Source: Sphingomonas sp. PAMC 26621
GTDB lineage: Bacteria; Pseudomonadota; Alphaproteobacteria; Sphingomonadales; Sphingomonadaceae
Direction: 5' to 3'
Assembly: GCF_000251145.1 (NCBI RefSeq)
Contig: NZ_AIDW01000024.1
Span: 34,613 to 98,612, forward strand
Length of the DNA stretch: 64,000 nt
The notes beneath the pieces were generated by a model. That model searched no databases, had not been told where the DNA came from, and worked only from the letters and a program-made list of their open reading frames with translations. Made by a program: the position numbers and the translations under genes. This document shows, one piece after another, positions 53,087 through 62,750 of this stretch. Each line of letters opens with the position of its first letter. The first letter of the stretch is position 1.

Positions 53087-55477
53087 TCAGAATGTAAACG
53101 CCGCCTCGACGCCAAACTCCTGCGGACGGCCGGGGGTATAGCGATCGATCCCGAAGTCGCCGAAATAGCCGGTCCGCGCGAGCTGGATCGTCTTGTCGAG
53201 CACGTTGGTGCCATACACGCCGACCTTGAGCCGGCTTTCCGCGCTCGGCACGAAATCGACCCGGAAGCCGAGCAGCGCATAAGCCGGGAGCGAGCAGACG
53301 TAATCCGCGCCCGACTGGCAGGCGGGCTTCGACCCCACGCCACGCACGTCGATGCTCGGCGTCAGCAGCCCGCTGCGCAGGACGTGGAAGTCATAGGACG
53401 CCGCCGCGCTGAACGTATAGTCGGGCGCGGAATTGACCGGCGTGTCGAGCGTCAGCGTCACCGCATTGGGCCGGACCGAATCATAGCCCTGCGTCAGATA
53501 GGCGACGTTGCCGCGCAGCGTCAGGTCGCGGGTCGGGCGGAGGATGAACTCGCCCTCGAACCCCGCCTCGTGCGCCGACGCCGCGCTCTGCACCTGCCGG
53601 GTCGAGATCGCGCCGACCAGCACGTTCACCCCCGACTGGATGTCGGTGTATTTTTGGTAGAAGCCCGACAGGTTGACGATCGCGCGGCGGTCGAACAGCT
53701 CGGCCTTGACCCCGCCTTCGTAGGACCACAGCTTCTCGGGATCATAGGAGGAGGGGAAGCGCCCGTTCGCGGGCTGCGACCCGAGCTGCTGGTTGAACCC
53801 GCCCGCGTTATAGCCGTGCGCCGCGGTGAGATAGGTGAACAGCGTGTCGGTCACGCGGTACGAGAGCTGCACCTTGGGATCGAACCCGTCCCAGCTGTGC
53901 GTCTCGCGCGCGGTGAACGGTGCGCCCGCGCAATTGGTCACGCCGCCGAGGAAGTCTCCGGTGAAATAGGCGCATTTGGTCGGCACGCCGTTGGACAGGA
54001 AAGTCGCGCCATTGTCCGCGAAGAAGACATAGCTCGCGCCGGTCTTGGTATCGTGGGTGTAGCGGCCGCCGAGCGTGACCTCGAGCTTGGGCGTCACCTT
54101 GAACGACGCCTGCGCGAACGCGGCATAGCTCTCGTACTTGAGCGACGCGTCGTAGACATAACCGAGCGGATCGATCCAGTCGGGGCCGGTGTCCTGCAGG
54201 AAGCTGGTCTTCTGGTTGAAATAATAGGCACCCGCCAGGAACGTCAGCCGCTGGTCGAGCGCGGTGCCGCCGATCGACAGTTCCTGCGTGAACTGCTTCG
54301 AGCGGGTATCGTCGAATTCGGCGTAGATGTCGTTCGGCGTGTCGCTGACCGGGGTATAGAAGGTCGCGCGCGAGCGGCGATAGGCGGTGACCGAATGGAG
54401 CGTGAGGTCGTCGGTCAGTTCATAAGCGATCCGGCTGTTGAGCGTGGTCGCGTCGGTGGTGTTGAACGGCCGCTGCCCGACATAACGCGCGATCCCCTTG
54501 CCTGCGTCCCCGCCAACCGCGCGATCCGTGATCAGCGCGCTGGTCGGCGCGGTCAGCGTCGCGCCGCCATAGACGAGATAGTCCTTCCCGAGCACCGGAT
54601 AGGACGTGCAATAGGGGACGCGGTGGAGCGCGTCGTAATTCTGGATATACCCTGCCGACGGCTGGCACCCGAGCGTGATCGTTGCGCCGCCATCGGTCTG
54701 CGACCAGTTATATTCGCCGAGCAGGTCGACCGTCAGCCGGTCGCGCTTGAAGCGGAGCTGGCCGCGGCCCGAGCGATTGTTGATGTCGCCCGCGCGCCCG
54801 TCGTCGAGCACGTGCTTGATGTAGCCGTCGACATTCTGCGTCCGGAAGCTGAACCGGCTGTCGATCCCGTCCGCGATCGGCAGGTTGAGCGCGCCTTCCG
54901 AATCGACGCGGCCATAGGATCCGACGCGCAGCTTGGCATAGCCGCCGAGCGTGCTGGTCGGCCGCTGGGTGGTGAGCAGCACCGCACCCGCCGTGGTGTT
55001 CTTGCCGAACAGCGTGCCCTGCGGGCCCTTGAGCACCTGCAGCGACGCGATGTCGTAGAAATAGAGATCGTTCCCCTCGAGCCGGCTGACATACATGTCG
55101 TCGACGTAGAAGCCCGCCTTGGCGTCCGAATTGACCTGGTTGAAGGTCTGCCCGATCCCGCGGATCGTGAAGCTCGTCCCGCCCGAGAGCAACGGCGCCA
55201 GCTCGAGGTTCGACACCGCACCGCGCAGATCCTGGAAGCTGCGGACGTTCTGCTGCGTGAGGTTCGCGCCGCTCAGCACCGTGGCGGACACCGGCGTGGT
55301 CTGGAGCCGTTCCGCGCGACGCCGCGCAGTGACGACGATCTCGCCGCCGTCCGAGGATGCGGTGTCGTCTGGCGTTGCCACCGTCGGCGCGCTCTGCGCC
55401 GACGCGGTCGAAAGCGGCACGCCGATCACGGCAGACCCGAGGGCAACCCGCAGCAGCACGGATCGAGAAGTACGCAT
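53087..55477 (-). CDS. TonB-dependent receptor
   Basis: Outer-membrane receptor of 796 aa. ATG 55477 is preceded by AAGGGG; signal peptide ends near STASAQ. TonB box/plug: GEIVVTARRRAERLQTTPVS, LRGAVSNLELAPLLSGGTSF, IRGIGQTFNQVNSDAKAGFY, LKGPQGTLFGKNTTAGAVLL. Barrel ends QEFGVEAAFTF with C-terminal Phe. The plug resembles the iron-complex-outer-receptor type common in sphingomonads, which covers many ligands. No regulatory anti-sigma or FecR gene is near. Ligand unknown. Confidence 0.94.
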   Translation of the reverse strand: MRTSRSVLLRVALGSAVIGVPLSTASAQSAPTVATPDDTASSDGGEIVVTARRRAERLQTTPVSATVLSGANLTQQNVRSFQDLRGAVSNLELAPLLSGGTSFTIRGIGQTFNQVNSDAKAGFYVDDMYVSRLEGNDLYFYDIASLQVLKGPQGTLFGKNTTAGAVLLTTQRPTSTLGGYAKLRVGSYGRVDSEGALNLPIADGIDSRFSFRTQNVDGYIKHVLDDGRAGDINNRSGRGQLRFKRDRLTVDLLGEYNWSQTDGGATITLGCQPSAGYIQNYDALHRVPYCTSYPVLGKDYLVYGGATLTAPTSALITDRAVGGDAGKGIARYVGQRPFNTTDATTLNSRIAYELTDDLTLHSVTAYRRSRATFYTPVSDTPNDIYAEFDDTRSKQFTQELSIGGTALDQRLTFLAGAYYFNQKTSFLQDTGPDWIDPLGYVYDASLKYESYAAFAQASFKVTPKLEVTLGGRYTHDTKTGASYVFFADNGATFLSNGVPTKCAYFTGDFLGGVTNCAGAPFTARETHSWDGFDPKVQLSYRVTDTLFTYLTAAHGYNAGGFNQQLGSQPANGRFPSSYDPEKLWSYEGGVKAELFDRRAIVNLSGFYQKYTDIQSGVNVLVGAISTRQVQSAASAHEAGFEGEFILRPTRDLTLRGNVAYLTQGYDSVRPNAVTLTLDTPVNSAPDYTFSAAASYDFHVLRSGLLTPSIDVRGVGSKPACQSGADYVCSLPAYALLGFRVDFVPSAESRLKVGVYGTNVLDKTIQLARTGYFGDFGIDRYTPGRPQEFGVEAAFTF

Positions 55478-55573
55478 AAAAGTCCCCTTCGACGGGCCCC
55501 TGCGCACGCCGTTCTTGCTTGAACCGCGCCGGTTACCGGCTGCGGCTCAAATATCCTACCGTGATCAGGGAGA

Positions 55574-56164
55574 TTACCCGCAAAGTTCTTTTTGGGTCAG
55601 CCCAAGCACAGGTTCCCGCGCCATTCGCCAGCGTCGATACCCCACCGCCGCCAGCACGACCATTGCCGCGTACAGCCCAGCCGTCGGGAGCAGCCCCTTG
55701 AAGACGAACATCCCGACGTAAAGAACGTCGACCACGATCCACAACAGCCAGCTTTCGCGGTGCCGCCGCGCGGTCCAGACCTGCGCGACGAGGCTGAAGC
55801 TGCTCAGGCCAGCGTCGATCCACGGCAGCGCGGCATCGGTATAGTGGCTCGTAAACCACCCGATCAGCAGCGCACCCGCGGCGCCCGCAGCCAACCCCGC
55901 AAGCGCCGCCCGGGCGGACAGCGGTTCGACGATCACCGTCCCGCGATCGTCCTGCCCGCGCGCCCAGGCGACCCAGCCATAGAGGATCGCGACCCCGAAC
56001 ACCGCCTGCAGCACCATGTCGGCGTAAAGCCGGACATCGAGGAACAGTTTGAAGTACAAGCCGCACGCCAGCAGATTCACGGGCCAGCAGAGCATCCGGC
56101 GTGCGGCCGTCAGCCAGATGCCCGCGAAGCTGATCGCAACCGCGGCGATTTCGAGCGGTGTCAT
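55574..56164 (-). CDS. pnuT: PnuC-family transporter, probable thiamine permease (PnuT)
   Basis: A 196-residue membrane protein with seven predicted helices and the PnuC pattern: RRMLCWPVNLLACGLYFKLF, LQAVFGVAILYGWVAWARG and SWLLWIVVDVLYVGMFVFKG. PnuC proteins are facilitators for vitamin precursors trapped by phosphorylation. Because it lies in a TPP-riboswitch operon with a kinase (ATG overlaps the kinase stop), thiamine rather than nicotinamide riboside is the expected substrate. ATG 56164 chosen from this overlap. It is the last gene of the operon. Confidence 0.87.
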   Translation of the reverse strand: MTPLEIAAVAISFAGIWLTAARRMLCWPVNLLACGLYFKLFLDVRLYADMVLQAVFGVAILYGWVAWARGQDDRGTVIVEPLSARAALAGLAAGAAGALLIGWFTSHYTDAALPWIDAGLSSFSLVAQVWTARRHRESWLLWIVVDVLYVGMFVFKGLLPTAGLYAAMVVLAAVGYRRWRMAREPVLGLTQKELCG

Positions 56165-57303
56165 GCGCTTGCGGGTGCCGTGACGGCGCGGAGGAAGTCC
56201 TGCCCGGCGCGCGACAGGAACCACCGGGCGTGGCCGACGAGATAGCCGTCCCAGGCGAGCGTGGCATCGCTGGCATTGCCCAGCACGCCGCTGAAATAGT
56301 CGATCTCGGACAACGCGAACTCGACGTGGACGAGCGGGAGCAAGCGCACCACCGTCTCCACGTCCTCGGCCCCGAGCGGGCGAACCGAAGCATAGCCCGC
56401 GAGCAGCGCGCGCGCTGCGTCCGCGCTGGCGAGCGCGTCGTCCGGCGCGTGCCCGAGGTCAAGCCACGCGATCGCGGTCCGCTCGAGCGCGGTCGCAAGA
56501 TCGTGGAGCGCGCAGGTGCGGTCGGCGAGGCCGAAGTCGAAGGTGGTCGCGACGGTACCGTCGCTGGTCCACAACAGGTTGGAGGGATGCCAGTCGTTGT
56601 GCGTCCACAACGCGGGTTGATCGGCGAGGCGGGTCGAGAGCCCCTGCCCCAGCAGCGCGAACAACCGCGCGAGGTCGTCCTCCCACGCGCGGCCTTCGAG
56701 AAACGCGGCGAGCGCCGGGCGCGCGGCGACATAGGCGCGGGTTGCCGCGAGCGGATCGGGTCCGGAGAGGATCGTGAAACTCGCGACCAGCGGTTGCACG
56801 CGGCGCGAAGGGGCGACGAACCCCTCCGCCGCGTCGTGCAATCGAGCAAGCGCAACCCCGGCGGCATGCGCGTGCGCGTCGGAGAGGAACGGCGTCCACG
56901 ACAGCCGGTCGCGATACAGGTCGTCCCCGGGCGCGCGGCGGTGGAGCTCGTAGCACCATTCCCCCAGCGCGACCGCGCCGTGTCCGGTCGCCGTCAGCAT
57001 CACCTGCGCGACCGACAGGCCCGCGTCCGCAAGGTGTGCGATGAAACGATGCTCCTCCGCCAAACCGTCGAGCGAGCGCAGCCGCTGATGATGCCGCTTG
57101 AGGAAGAACGCCCCTTGTGTAGTCCGCACCAGCGTCGCCGCCGAAAACGGCCGTGGCGAATGCCAGTCGAGCGCGACCAGCGCCCCCGCCGCCGGGAAAT
57201 GCGCGAGCGCGGCCTGCGCCTCGGCGGGCGTGATCGCGGGCCAGGTGGGGGCCTCGAGTTCGGTCCCCATGCCGTGGACGAGATGCGCGGGCGACGACGC
57301 CAT
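56161..57303 (-). CDS. APH-fold phosphotransferase, probable thiamine kinase
   Basis: A 380-residue aminoglycoside-phosphotransferase/choline-kinase fold protein. The catalytic loop is LWTHNDWHPSNLLW (HxDxxxxN) and the metal site FDFGLADRTCALHDLA (DFG-like). The N-lobe has FFLKRHHQRLRSL with the ATP lysine. In a TPP-riboswitch operon beside a PnuC-type permease it most likely phosphorylates imported thiamine or a thiamine precursor, trapping it in the cell. It starts 4 bases after the receptor gene stop. A different small-molecule substrate remains possible. Confidence 0.85.
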   Translation of the reverse strand: MASSPAHLVHGMGTELEAPTWPAITPAEAQAALAHFPAAGALVALDWHSPRPFSAATLVRTTQGAFFLKRHHQRLRSLDGLAEEHRFIAHLADAGLSVAQVMLTATGHGAVALGEWCYELHRRAPGDDLYRDRLSWTPFLSDAHAHAAGVALARLHDAAEGFVAPSRRVQPLVASFTILSGPDPLAATRAYVAARPALAAFLEGRAWEDDLARLFALLGQGLSTRLADQPALWTHNDWHPSNLLWTSDGTVATTFDFGLADRTCALHDLATALERTAIAWLDLGHAPDDALASADAARALLAGYASVRPLGAEDVETVVRLLPLVHVEFALSEIDYFSGVLGNASDATLAWDGYLVGHARWFLSRAGQDFLRAVTAPASA

Positions 57304-57307
57304 CGGC

Positions 57308-59602
57308 TCAGAACACCCGCGACACAGTGGCGATCACCGCCGCCCCGCCGCCGACATAATAAGCCGGCGGGCTTCCCGCGATCAGCGTGCCGTTGCGCCC
57401 GATCGTGTCGCGCGCATTGGTGCTGACCGCCTGCACGCCCGACAGGACCCGCGGATCGGTGACGTTGATCGCGTTGAGCCGCAGGTCGGTGCGCTTGCCG
57501 TCGAGCCAGTCCGCGAGATGCACCCCGACCGACAGGTCGAGCGTGGCATAGCCGGGAATGCGCTCGTCGTTCATGAAGGTGGCATATTGCCGGCCGGTGT
57601 ATTTGCCTGCCGCGCTGCCGAACAGCCGGCCATCGTCATAGATCGCGCCCGCGCCGAACTGGACGCTCGGGCTCGATACGGCATGCTTGCCGCGCGTCGG
57701 CAGCAAGTCCGCGCCGATGGGCAAGTCGTCGCTCAGCCGCGCGTGGAGATATTCGCCCGAGACATAGAGGCTGATCCCCGCGGCGGGACGATAGTCGATC
57801 TCGCCGTCGACACCGTAGGTCGTCTGGCGACCGGCATTGAGCGTCGAATTGATCTGCGCGCCGCCCTGGTCGACCACCGTCGCGAGCTGGCGGTTGCGGA
57901 AGCGATAGTGGAAGGCGGTCAGCGACGCCGACAGGTTGCTGCCGATGAAGCGATAGCCGAGTTCCTGCGACACCGAATATTCGTTGCGCAGCGCGGTAGT
58001 TCCCTGCGTCGCGACCGCGCCCTCGGCATAAACGTTGTAGAGCGTATATTCGTTGGGCGCGCGGAAGCTGGTGGTGATGTTGGCGAAGACCTGCTGGCGG
58101 TCGTCGATCTTGTAGTGGATCGCGGCGCGCGGGAGCGCGGCGAAGCTGTCGGAGCGGACCCGGTCCTGCGGGCCGGGGAGGTAATTGCGTCCGCTGCGCA
58201 GGACGTCGACGCCCTTGAACCCGACGTCGACGGTCAATCGCGGGGTCAGCGTGATGCTGTCGGCGACGAAGAACCCCTTGGTGACGGTGACGGTGCGTTC
58301 GTTCTCATAAGCGAGCAGCCGCCCGTCGGCGGTGCGGATCGCCTTGTCCTGATAGCCCCAGCGATCGCGCGGCGTGCCGTCATCGCCGATCGAGGTATAG
58401 GTCTGGAGCACCCGGTCGGTGCCGTAATCGAACCACAGCCCGGCGGTGATCCGGTGCGCGCCCGCGTCGAGCGTCAGCTTGCTGACGTTGCCGCCGCGAA
58501 ACTGGTCGCCGGTGAAATTGCCGAGGACGGTCGCGACGCCATCGACCGCGCCGGGCAGCGCGACCGGGTCCGCGAGCGCCTCGGTGCCGAGGGAATTGCC
58601 GGTCGTCGCGAGTTGCGTCCCGTAGGGCGAATTGCCGTAGCCGAACTGGAGATAGCTGGTGGTGTCGAGCGCGAGTCCGTCTGCCAGCGTCAGGTGAACG
58701 GGCGCCGAGATGTACACGTTGCGGAACGGCGCGCGATACAGCCGCCAGTAATTGGTGTTCCCAGGGGTATACTCGCGGTCGTAGTTGAAGCCGCGCCCGT
58801 CCGCCTGAAATTCGGCGAGCGTCGGGCTCGGGTAGGTCGAGGCGTTGGTCTCGTTATACGACACAGCAAGGCCCGCGCGATTGCCCTTGCCCCATTCCTC
58901 GAGCAGCTTGGCATCGACATGCCGCCGCTTGTCGAACCCCGCACCGCGCCAGTTGTCCGCCTGGATCTGCGAATAGGAGACGAAGGCGCGCAGCCCGGTC
59001 GTCCCGATCGTTCCCGTATCGAGCCGGGCGAAGGCGCGCCGCGCATTGTACGACCCGAGCGAGAGGTCGAGTTGCGCCTGCGGAGCGGTCTTCGGGTCGT
59101 CGAGCGCGAGCGAGAGCAGCCCCGCCGCGCCGCCGATCGTGGGGGAATCGAGATCGACCGCACCTTGCGCGAGCGTGACCTGCTTGAGGTTCTCGCTATC
59201 CGCGAATTGCGAGGGGTAGGCGTAATAATAGCCGATGTCGTTCTGCGGCGCGCCTTCCATCAGCACGCCGATCTCATCCTGCCCAAGCCCGCGCAGAGTC
59301 AGGCTCGAGCTGGCGGACAGGCCGTAGGGGTCGGTCGAGGCGACGTTGGCGCCGGGCAGCAGCGCGACGAGCTGGAACGCGTTGAGCGTCGGCGCCTGCT
59401 TGGCGATGAACGCGGCGGAAATCGCGCTTTGCTGCTTGGGCGTGTCCTGGTCGGGGAGCAGCCCGGCGGGATCGGCGCGGCCAGTGACGACGATGTCGGC
59501 GGGCGCGCGATCGGGGGCATCCTCGCCGATCGGGTCCGCGAATGCCGGGGTCGCGATGACCGCTGCCGACAGCAGCAGGAAGCGGGGAAACGGATACGCC
59601 AT
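57308..59602 (-). CDS. TonB-dependent receptor, probable thiamine transporter
   Basis: Outer-membrane receptor of 764 aa. Signal peptide MAYPFPRFLLLSAAVIATPA, TonB box ADIVVTGRADPAG, plug ALLPGANVASTDPYGLSASS and LTLRGLGQDEIGVLMEGAPQ, then a barrel ending VIATVSRVF with terminal Phe. It directly follows a TPP riboswitch and precedes the kinase and PnuT genes, so it should import thiamine or a thiamine precursor across the outer membrane. The leader between the aptamer and the ATG is 45 bases long. Confidence 0.93.
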   Translation of the reverse strand: MAYPFPRFLLLSAAVIATPAFADPIGEDAPDRAPADIVVTGRADPAGLLPDQDTPKQQSAISAAFIAKQAPTLNAFQLVALLPGANVASTDPYGLSASSSLTLRGLGQDEIGVLMEGAPQNDIGYYYAYPSQFADSENLKQVTLAQGAVDLDSPTIGGAAGLLSLALDDPKTAPQAQLDLSLGSYNARRAFARLDTGTIGTTGLRAFVSYSQIQADNWRGAGFDKRRHVDAKLLEEWGKGNRAGLAVSYNETNASTYPSPTLAEFQADGRGFNYDREYTPGNTNYWRLYRAPFRNVYISAPVHLTLADGLALDTTSYLQFGYGNSPYGTQLATTGNSLGTEALADPVALPGAVDGVATVLGNFTGDQFRGGNVSKLTLDAGAHRITAGLWFDYGTDRVLQTYTSIGDDGTPRDRWGYQDKAIRTADGRLLAYENERTVTVTKGFFVADSITLTPRLTVDVGFKGVDVLRSGRNYLPGPQDRVRSDSFAALPRAAIHYKIDDRQQVFANITTSFRAPNEYTLYNVYAEGAVATQGTTALRNEYSVSQELGYRFIGSNLSASLTAFHYRFRNRQLATVVDQGGAQINSTLNAGRQTTYGVDGEIDYRPAAGISLYVSGEYLHARLSDDLPIGADLLPTRGKHAVSSPSVQFGAGAIYDDGRLFGSAAGKYTGRQYATFMNDERIPGYATLDLSVGVHLADWLDGKRTDLRLNAINVTDPRVLSGVQAVSTNARDTIGRNGTLIAGSPPAYYVGGGAAVIATVSRVF

Positions 59603-59647
59603 CGTTCGTCGTCACTCCACACGGGGGGACAACGGAGACAGCCGCCA

Positions 59648-59742
59648 ACCCTCCCTACGCCGGTGTTAGCCGGATCAGGTTCAGCGGGTCGTGGGCTGCA
59701 GCCCACCTCTCAGCCGCGCGTCAGCGGCCCCCCGGGGAAGTG
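59648..59742 (-). promoter_or_regulatory. TPP riboswitch (THI element)
   Basis: On the minus strand the aptamer has the conserved GGCTGAGAGG pyrimidine-sensor segment (59714-59705), then CTGAACCTGATCCGG (59685-59671) and CCGGCGTAGGGA closing P1, with CTTCCC (59740-59735) pairing to GGGAGG. This is a complete TPP aptamer. It lies 46 bases before the ATG of the TonB receptor. When TPP is bound, expression of the three-gene thiamine operon should fall; whether by transcription stop or by start-site masking cannot be decided from this sequence. Confidence 0.96.
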
Positions 59743-59792
59743 CGCGCCTTAGGCGCGAACGGCGGGGTTTCAAAGCGGAATCCGGCGTGCGG

Positions 59793-60152
59793 CTATGCCT
59801 GATAATGCGCGACGTTGTCGAAGCCGGTGTTGCCCTTCGCCATCCGCACGAGCTTGCGCGCATAGGTGCGGACGTGGCGATCAAACTTCGTGTCGTCGTA
59901 CACGCCGGACCAGAGATACTCGTCGCGCGCGATGAACTGCTTGAGCTCCTCGAGGAAATAGGCCTGCGCATTGGTCGAGGCCTTGGTCTTGAGGAACGCA
60001 CAGACCATTTCCTCCGCAGCGGCCTTGTCGCAATCGTCCTGCCGGTCGCGCCCGCCGCGCTCGGCGGTGACCTGATCGGACTTCGCGGCGGCGACGCGGC
60101 GCTCGAGCCAGGTGCGGACCGCCGCGCCATCCCATGCCTTCGGTTCTGCCAT
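59793..60152 (-). CDS. Conserved hypothetical protein
   Basis: A 119-residue soluble protein, charged and mainly helical by eye (KAWDGAAVRTWLERRVAAAK; AAEEMVCAFLKTKASTNAQA; YFLEELKQFIARDEYLWSGV; DRHVRTYARKLVRMAKGNTG). GGAGAG precedes the ATG by about 6 bases. No known domain. It lies between the riboswitch-controlled operon and the divergent mechanosensitive channel gene. Confidence 0.75.
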   Translation of the reverse strand: MAEPKAWDGAAVRTWLERRVAAAKSDQVTAERGGRDRQDDCDKAAAEEMVCAFLKTKASTNAQAYFLEELKQFIARDEYLWSGVYDDTKFDRHVRTYARKLVRMAKGNTGFDNVAHYQA

Positions 60153-60245
60153 CGCTGCTCTCCACGTCCGTTACGGTCCAGCCCTGCGCGTTGCGCCCTG
60201 CGTTGCGGTGGCGCAAGGGACGGCGCCTGATACGGCGAACCGGCA

Positions 60246-62639
60246 ATGCCTCTTCCGATATCCCTGCTGCGCCTGATCGCTGCGCTCTTGTTGCTCCTCA
60301 CCGGCACCGCCGCGCTGGCGCAAACGCCCTCGGTCGCGGCGCTGGCGCTGCAACTCCGCAGCGCCGAAACCGAATTGCGGACGGTCGACGGGCTGCTCGA
60401 CAACCAGGTCGATGCCGATAGCCAGAAGGTCCTGCGCGGACGCGCGGTGGCCGCGCAGCAGGCGGCGTCCGATGTCGTCGACCAGTTGCGCCAGCAGCAG
60501 ACGCTGCTCGATGCGCGGATTACCGGGCTCGGTCCGGTTACGCCCGGGGTGGCCGAACCTGCCGAGATGGGAACGCAGCGCAAGGCGCTCGCGCAGCAAC
60601 ATGCGCTGATCGATGCCACGATCAAGCGCGGCGGGCTGGCGAATGTCGAGGCCGAGCAACTGATCGACGAGATCGACCGCAGCCGCGCGCAGAAGTTCAA
60701 CGAGAAGGTCTCGGCAAAGGTCGCCTCGCCGCTGACCCCGGCCTTCTGGCGCGCGCTCGTCCAGGCGCTGCCGCGCGATCTCCGGCGGACCGAGCTGTTC
60801 CTGACGCAAGGCCTGCGCCAGATCCGCGCGCAATGGCGCGGGCTGCTGCCGTGGCCGCTGCTGCTCGGCGCGATCCTCGCGCTCGTGCTGCTGATCCCGG
60901 TGCGCGTCCGCGCGCGCCAGTTCGGGCAACGGCTGCTGGTCGAGGGCGCGCCCGGGCACCGCGTCCGCCGCTCGGGCAATGCGTTGTGGCGGGTGCTGAT
61001 CGGCACGCTCGCGCCGTTGCTTGCCGCGGTCGCGCTCGTGCAGGGGCTGCGCTGGTCGGGCCTGCTCCCCGAACGGTGGAGCGGGGTGCTCGACGCGTTC
61101 GTCATGGCGTCGGGCTTCTGTGCCTACACCGCGGCGGTGAGCGGCGCCTTGCTGATGCGCAACGGCGCATCGTGGCGGGTCGCACCGATCGACGACGAAA
61201 CCGCCGCCGCGCTGCGCCCGCTGTCGTGGGTGCTCGCGGGGCTGGCGTTCGCGAGTATCCTTGTCGGTGCGTTCAATACCGCGATCGGCGCGAGCCAGCC
61301 CGCGCTGATCGCGACGCAGGCGCTCAACGCGTTGCTGCATCTGCTGCTGATCGGCGTGTTCCTGGTCGTGCTCGGCCGGTTGCGCGCCAGGCGCGCCGAA
61401 ACCGAAGAGATCCAGAACGCCAAGACGAGTGCCGGGATCGGTATCGGCGCGTTGCTCGCCTGGGTGCTGGTCGGCTCCGCGCTGATCGCGTTGCTGCTCG
61501 GCTATGTCGTGCTCAGCCTGTTCATCGCGCAGTTCATCGCGTGGGTGACGATCGTCGGGACGACGCTGTACCTGCTGATGGCGGCGGTCGACGATGTCGC
61601 GACCAGCGTGTTCGTCCGCCAGAGCCGGATCGGGGTGACGCTGACCCGCGCGCTCGGGGTGCGGCCGAGCATGGTCGACCAGTTCGGCGTGCTGCTCTCG
61701 GCGGTGCTGCGCGTCGCGCTCGTGCTCGTCGCGCTCAGCCTGCTGGTCAATCCGTTCGGCGGGGGCGCTGGCTTCGGTACGGTCTTCGGACGGCTGGGGG
61801 TGCTGGCGCAGGGCGTCGAATTCGGCGGGGTATCGATCTCGCCTGCGGGCATCCTGCGCGGGATCGTCGTGCTGTTCGTCGGGCTCGCGCTGGTGCGCGG
61901 GTTCATGGGATGGCTGGAGAAGCGCTATCTGCCGATCACCGATCTGGACGGCAGCGGGCGCAACTCGGTCAGCCTCGTCGCGCGCTATGTCGGGATCGCA
62001 ATCGCGTTCATCTGGGCGCTGGCGTCGCTGGGGATCGGGGTCGAGCGGGTCGCGCTGCTGTTGTCGGCGCTGTCGGTCGGGATCGGGTTCGGCCTGCAGG
62101 CGATCACGCAGAATTTCGTCTCCGGGCTGATCCTGCTCGCGGAACGCCCGATCAAGATCGGCGACCTGATCCGCGTCGGCACCGACGAAGGCGACGTCAA
62201 GCGCATCAGCGTGCGCTCTACCGAGATCGAGCTGCCCGATCATTCGACGCTGATCGTCCCCAATTCCGAGCTGATCACCAAATCGGTGCTCAACAAGACG
62301 CTGTCCAATCCGCTCGGTCGGATCCAGATCAAATTCTCGGTCCCGCTCGACAGCGATGCGCACGCGGTGCGGGCGATGGTGCTCGAGGCCTTCGCGGGGG
62401 AGGATGCGGTGCTGACCGACCCGGCGCCCACGGCGTTCATCGACGCGATCACCGCCGGGCGGATCGAGTTCAACTGCTTCGGCCATGTCGTCCACCCGCG
62501 CGCGGCCTATAGCGCGCGCAGCGCGGTGCTGATGACGCTGCTCAAGCGCTTCCGCGACGAAGGCATCGACATCGGCACCGTTCCGCAGCGGCTCGAGCTG
62601 GTCGGCGCGACCGTGGCCCCGACGCTTCCGAACGACTAG
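60246..62639 (+). CDS. Large MscS-type mechanosensitive channel with DUF3772
   Basis: A 797-residue membrane protein. Signal peptide ends near LAQ; a periplasmic helical DUF3772 domain (about 30-190) is followed by about ten hydrophobic helices, then the MscS pore helix (ALLLSALSVGIGFGLQAITQ) and the beta domain (AERPIKIGDLIRVGTDEGDV, LPDHSTLIVPNSELITKSVL). It should open on membrane tension to relieve osmotic downshock. The Gly/Ala-rich TM3 pattern and the GLQ start of TM3b are as in MscS. No neighbouring partner is needed. A helical periplasmic part may sense envelope stress. Confidence 0.93.
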   Translation: MPLPISLLRLIAALLLLLTGTAALAQTPSVAALALQLRSAETELRTVDGLLDNQVDADSQKVLRGRAVAAQQAASDVVDQLRQQQTLLDARITGLGPVTPGVAEPAEMGTQRKALAQQHALIDATIKRGGLANVEAEQLIDEIDRSRAQKFNEKVSAKVASPLTPAFWRALVQALPRDLRRTELFLTQGLRQIRAQWRGLLPWPLLLGAILALVLLIPVRVRARQFGQRLLVEGAPGHRVRRSGNALWRVLIGTLAPLLAAVALVQGLRWSGLLPERWSGVLDAFVMASGFCAYTAAVSGALLMRNGASWRVAPIDDETAAALRPLSWVLAGLAFASILVGAFNTAIGASQPALIATQALNALLHLLLIGVFLVVLGRLRARRAETEEIQNAKTSAGIGIGALLAWVLVGSALIALLLGYVVLSLFIAQFIAWVTIVGTTLYLLMAAVDDVATSVFVRQSRIGVTLTRALGVRPSMVDQFGVLLSAVLRVALVLVALSLLVNPFGGGAGFGTVFGRLGVLAQGVEFGGVSISPAGILRGIVVLFVGLALVRGFMGWLEKRYLPITDLDGSGRNSVSLVARYVGIAIAFIWALASLGIGVERVALLLSALSVGIGFGLQAITQNFVSGLILLAERPIKIGDLIRVGTDEGDVKRISVRSTEIELPDHSTLIVPNSELITKSVLNKTLSNPLGRIQIKFSVPLDSDAHAVRAMVLEAFAGEDAVLTDPAPTAFIDAITAGRIEFNCFGHVVHPRAAYSARSAVLMTLLKRFRDEGIDIGTVPQRLELVGATVAPTLPND

Positions 62640-62750
62640 CGCGGGCCAACCGCGCGGCCCGATGCCGCTTGCGTACCCGCGAAATGTGGCGGAGGAGCCG
62701 ATTATATCTCTGAAAACCATCGGTTAACCTAAACCGTTCTAGGGAACGCG

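Noticed and set aside
53057..55522. Long open frame on the plus strand opposite the TonB receptor
   Set aside because: Low-complexity Arg/Ala/Val composition; opposite strand encodes a full receptor.
60171..62720. Long open frame antisense to the MscS channel
   Set aside because: Mainly Arg, Gln, Asp and Ala repeats with no fold; shadow of the channel gene.
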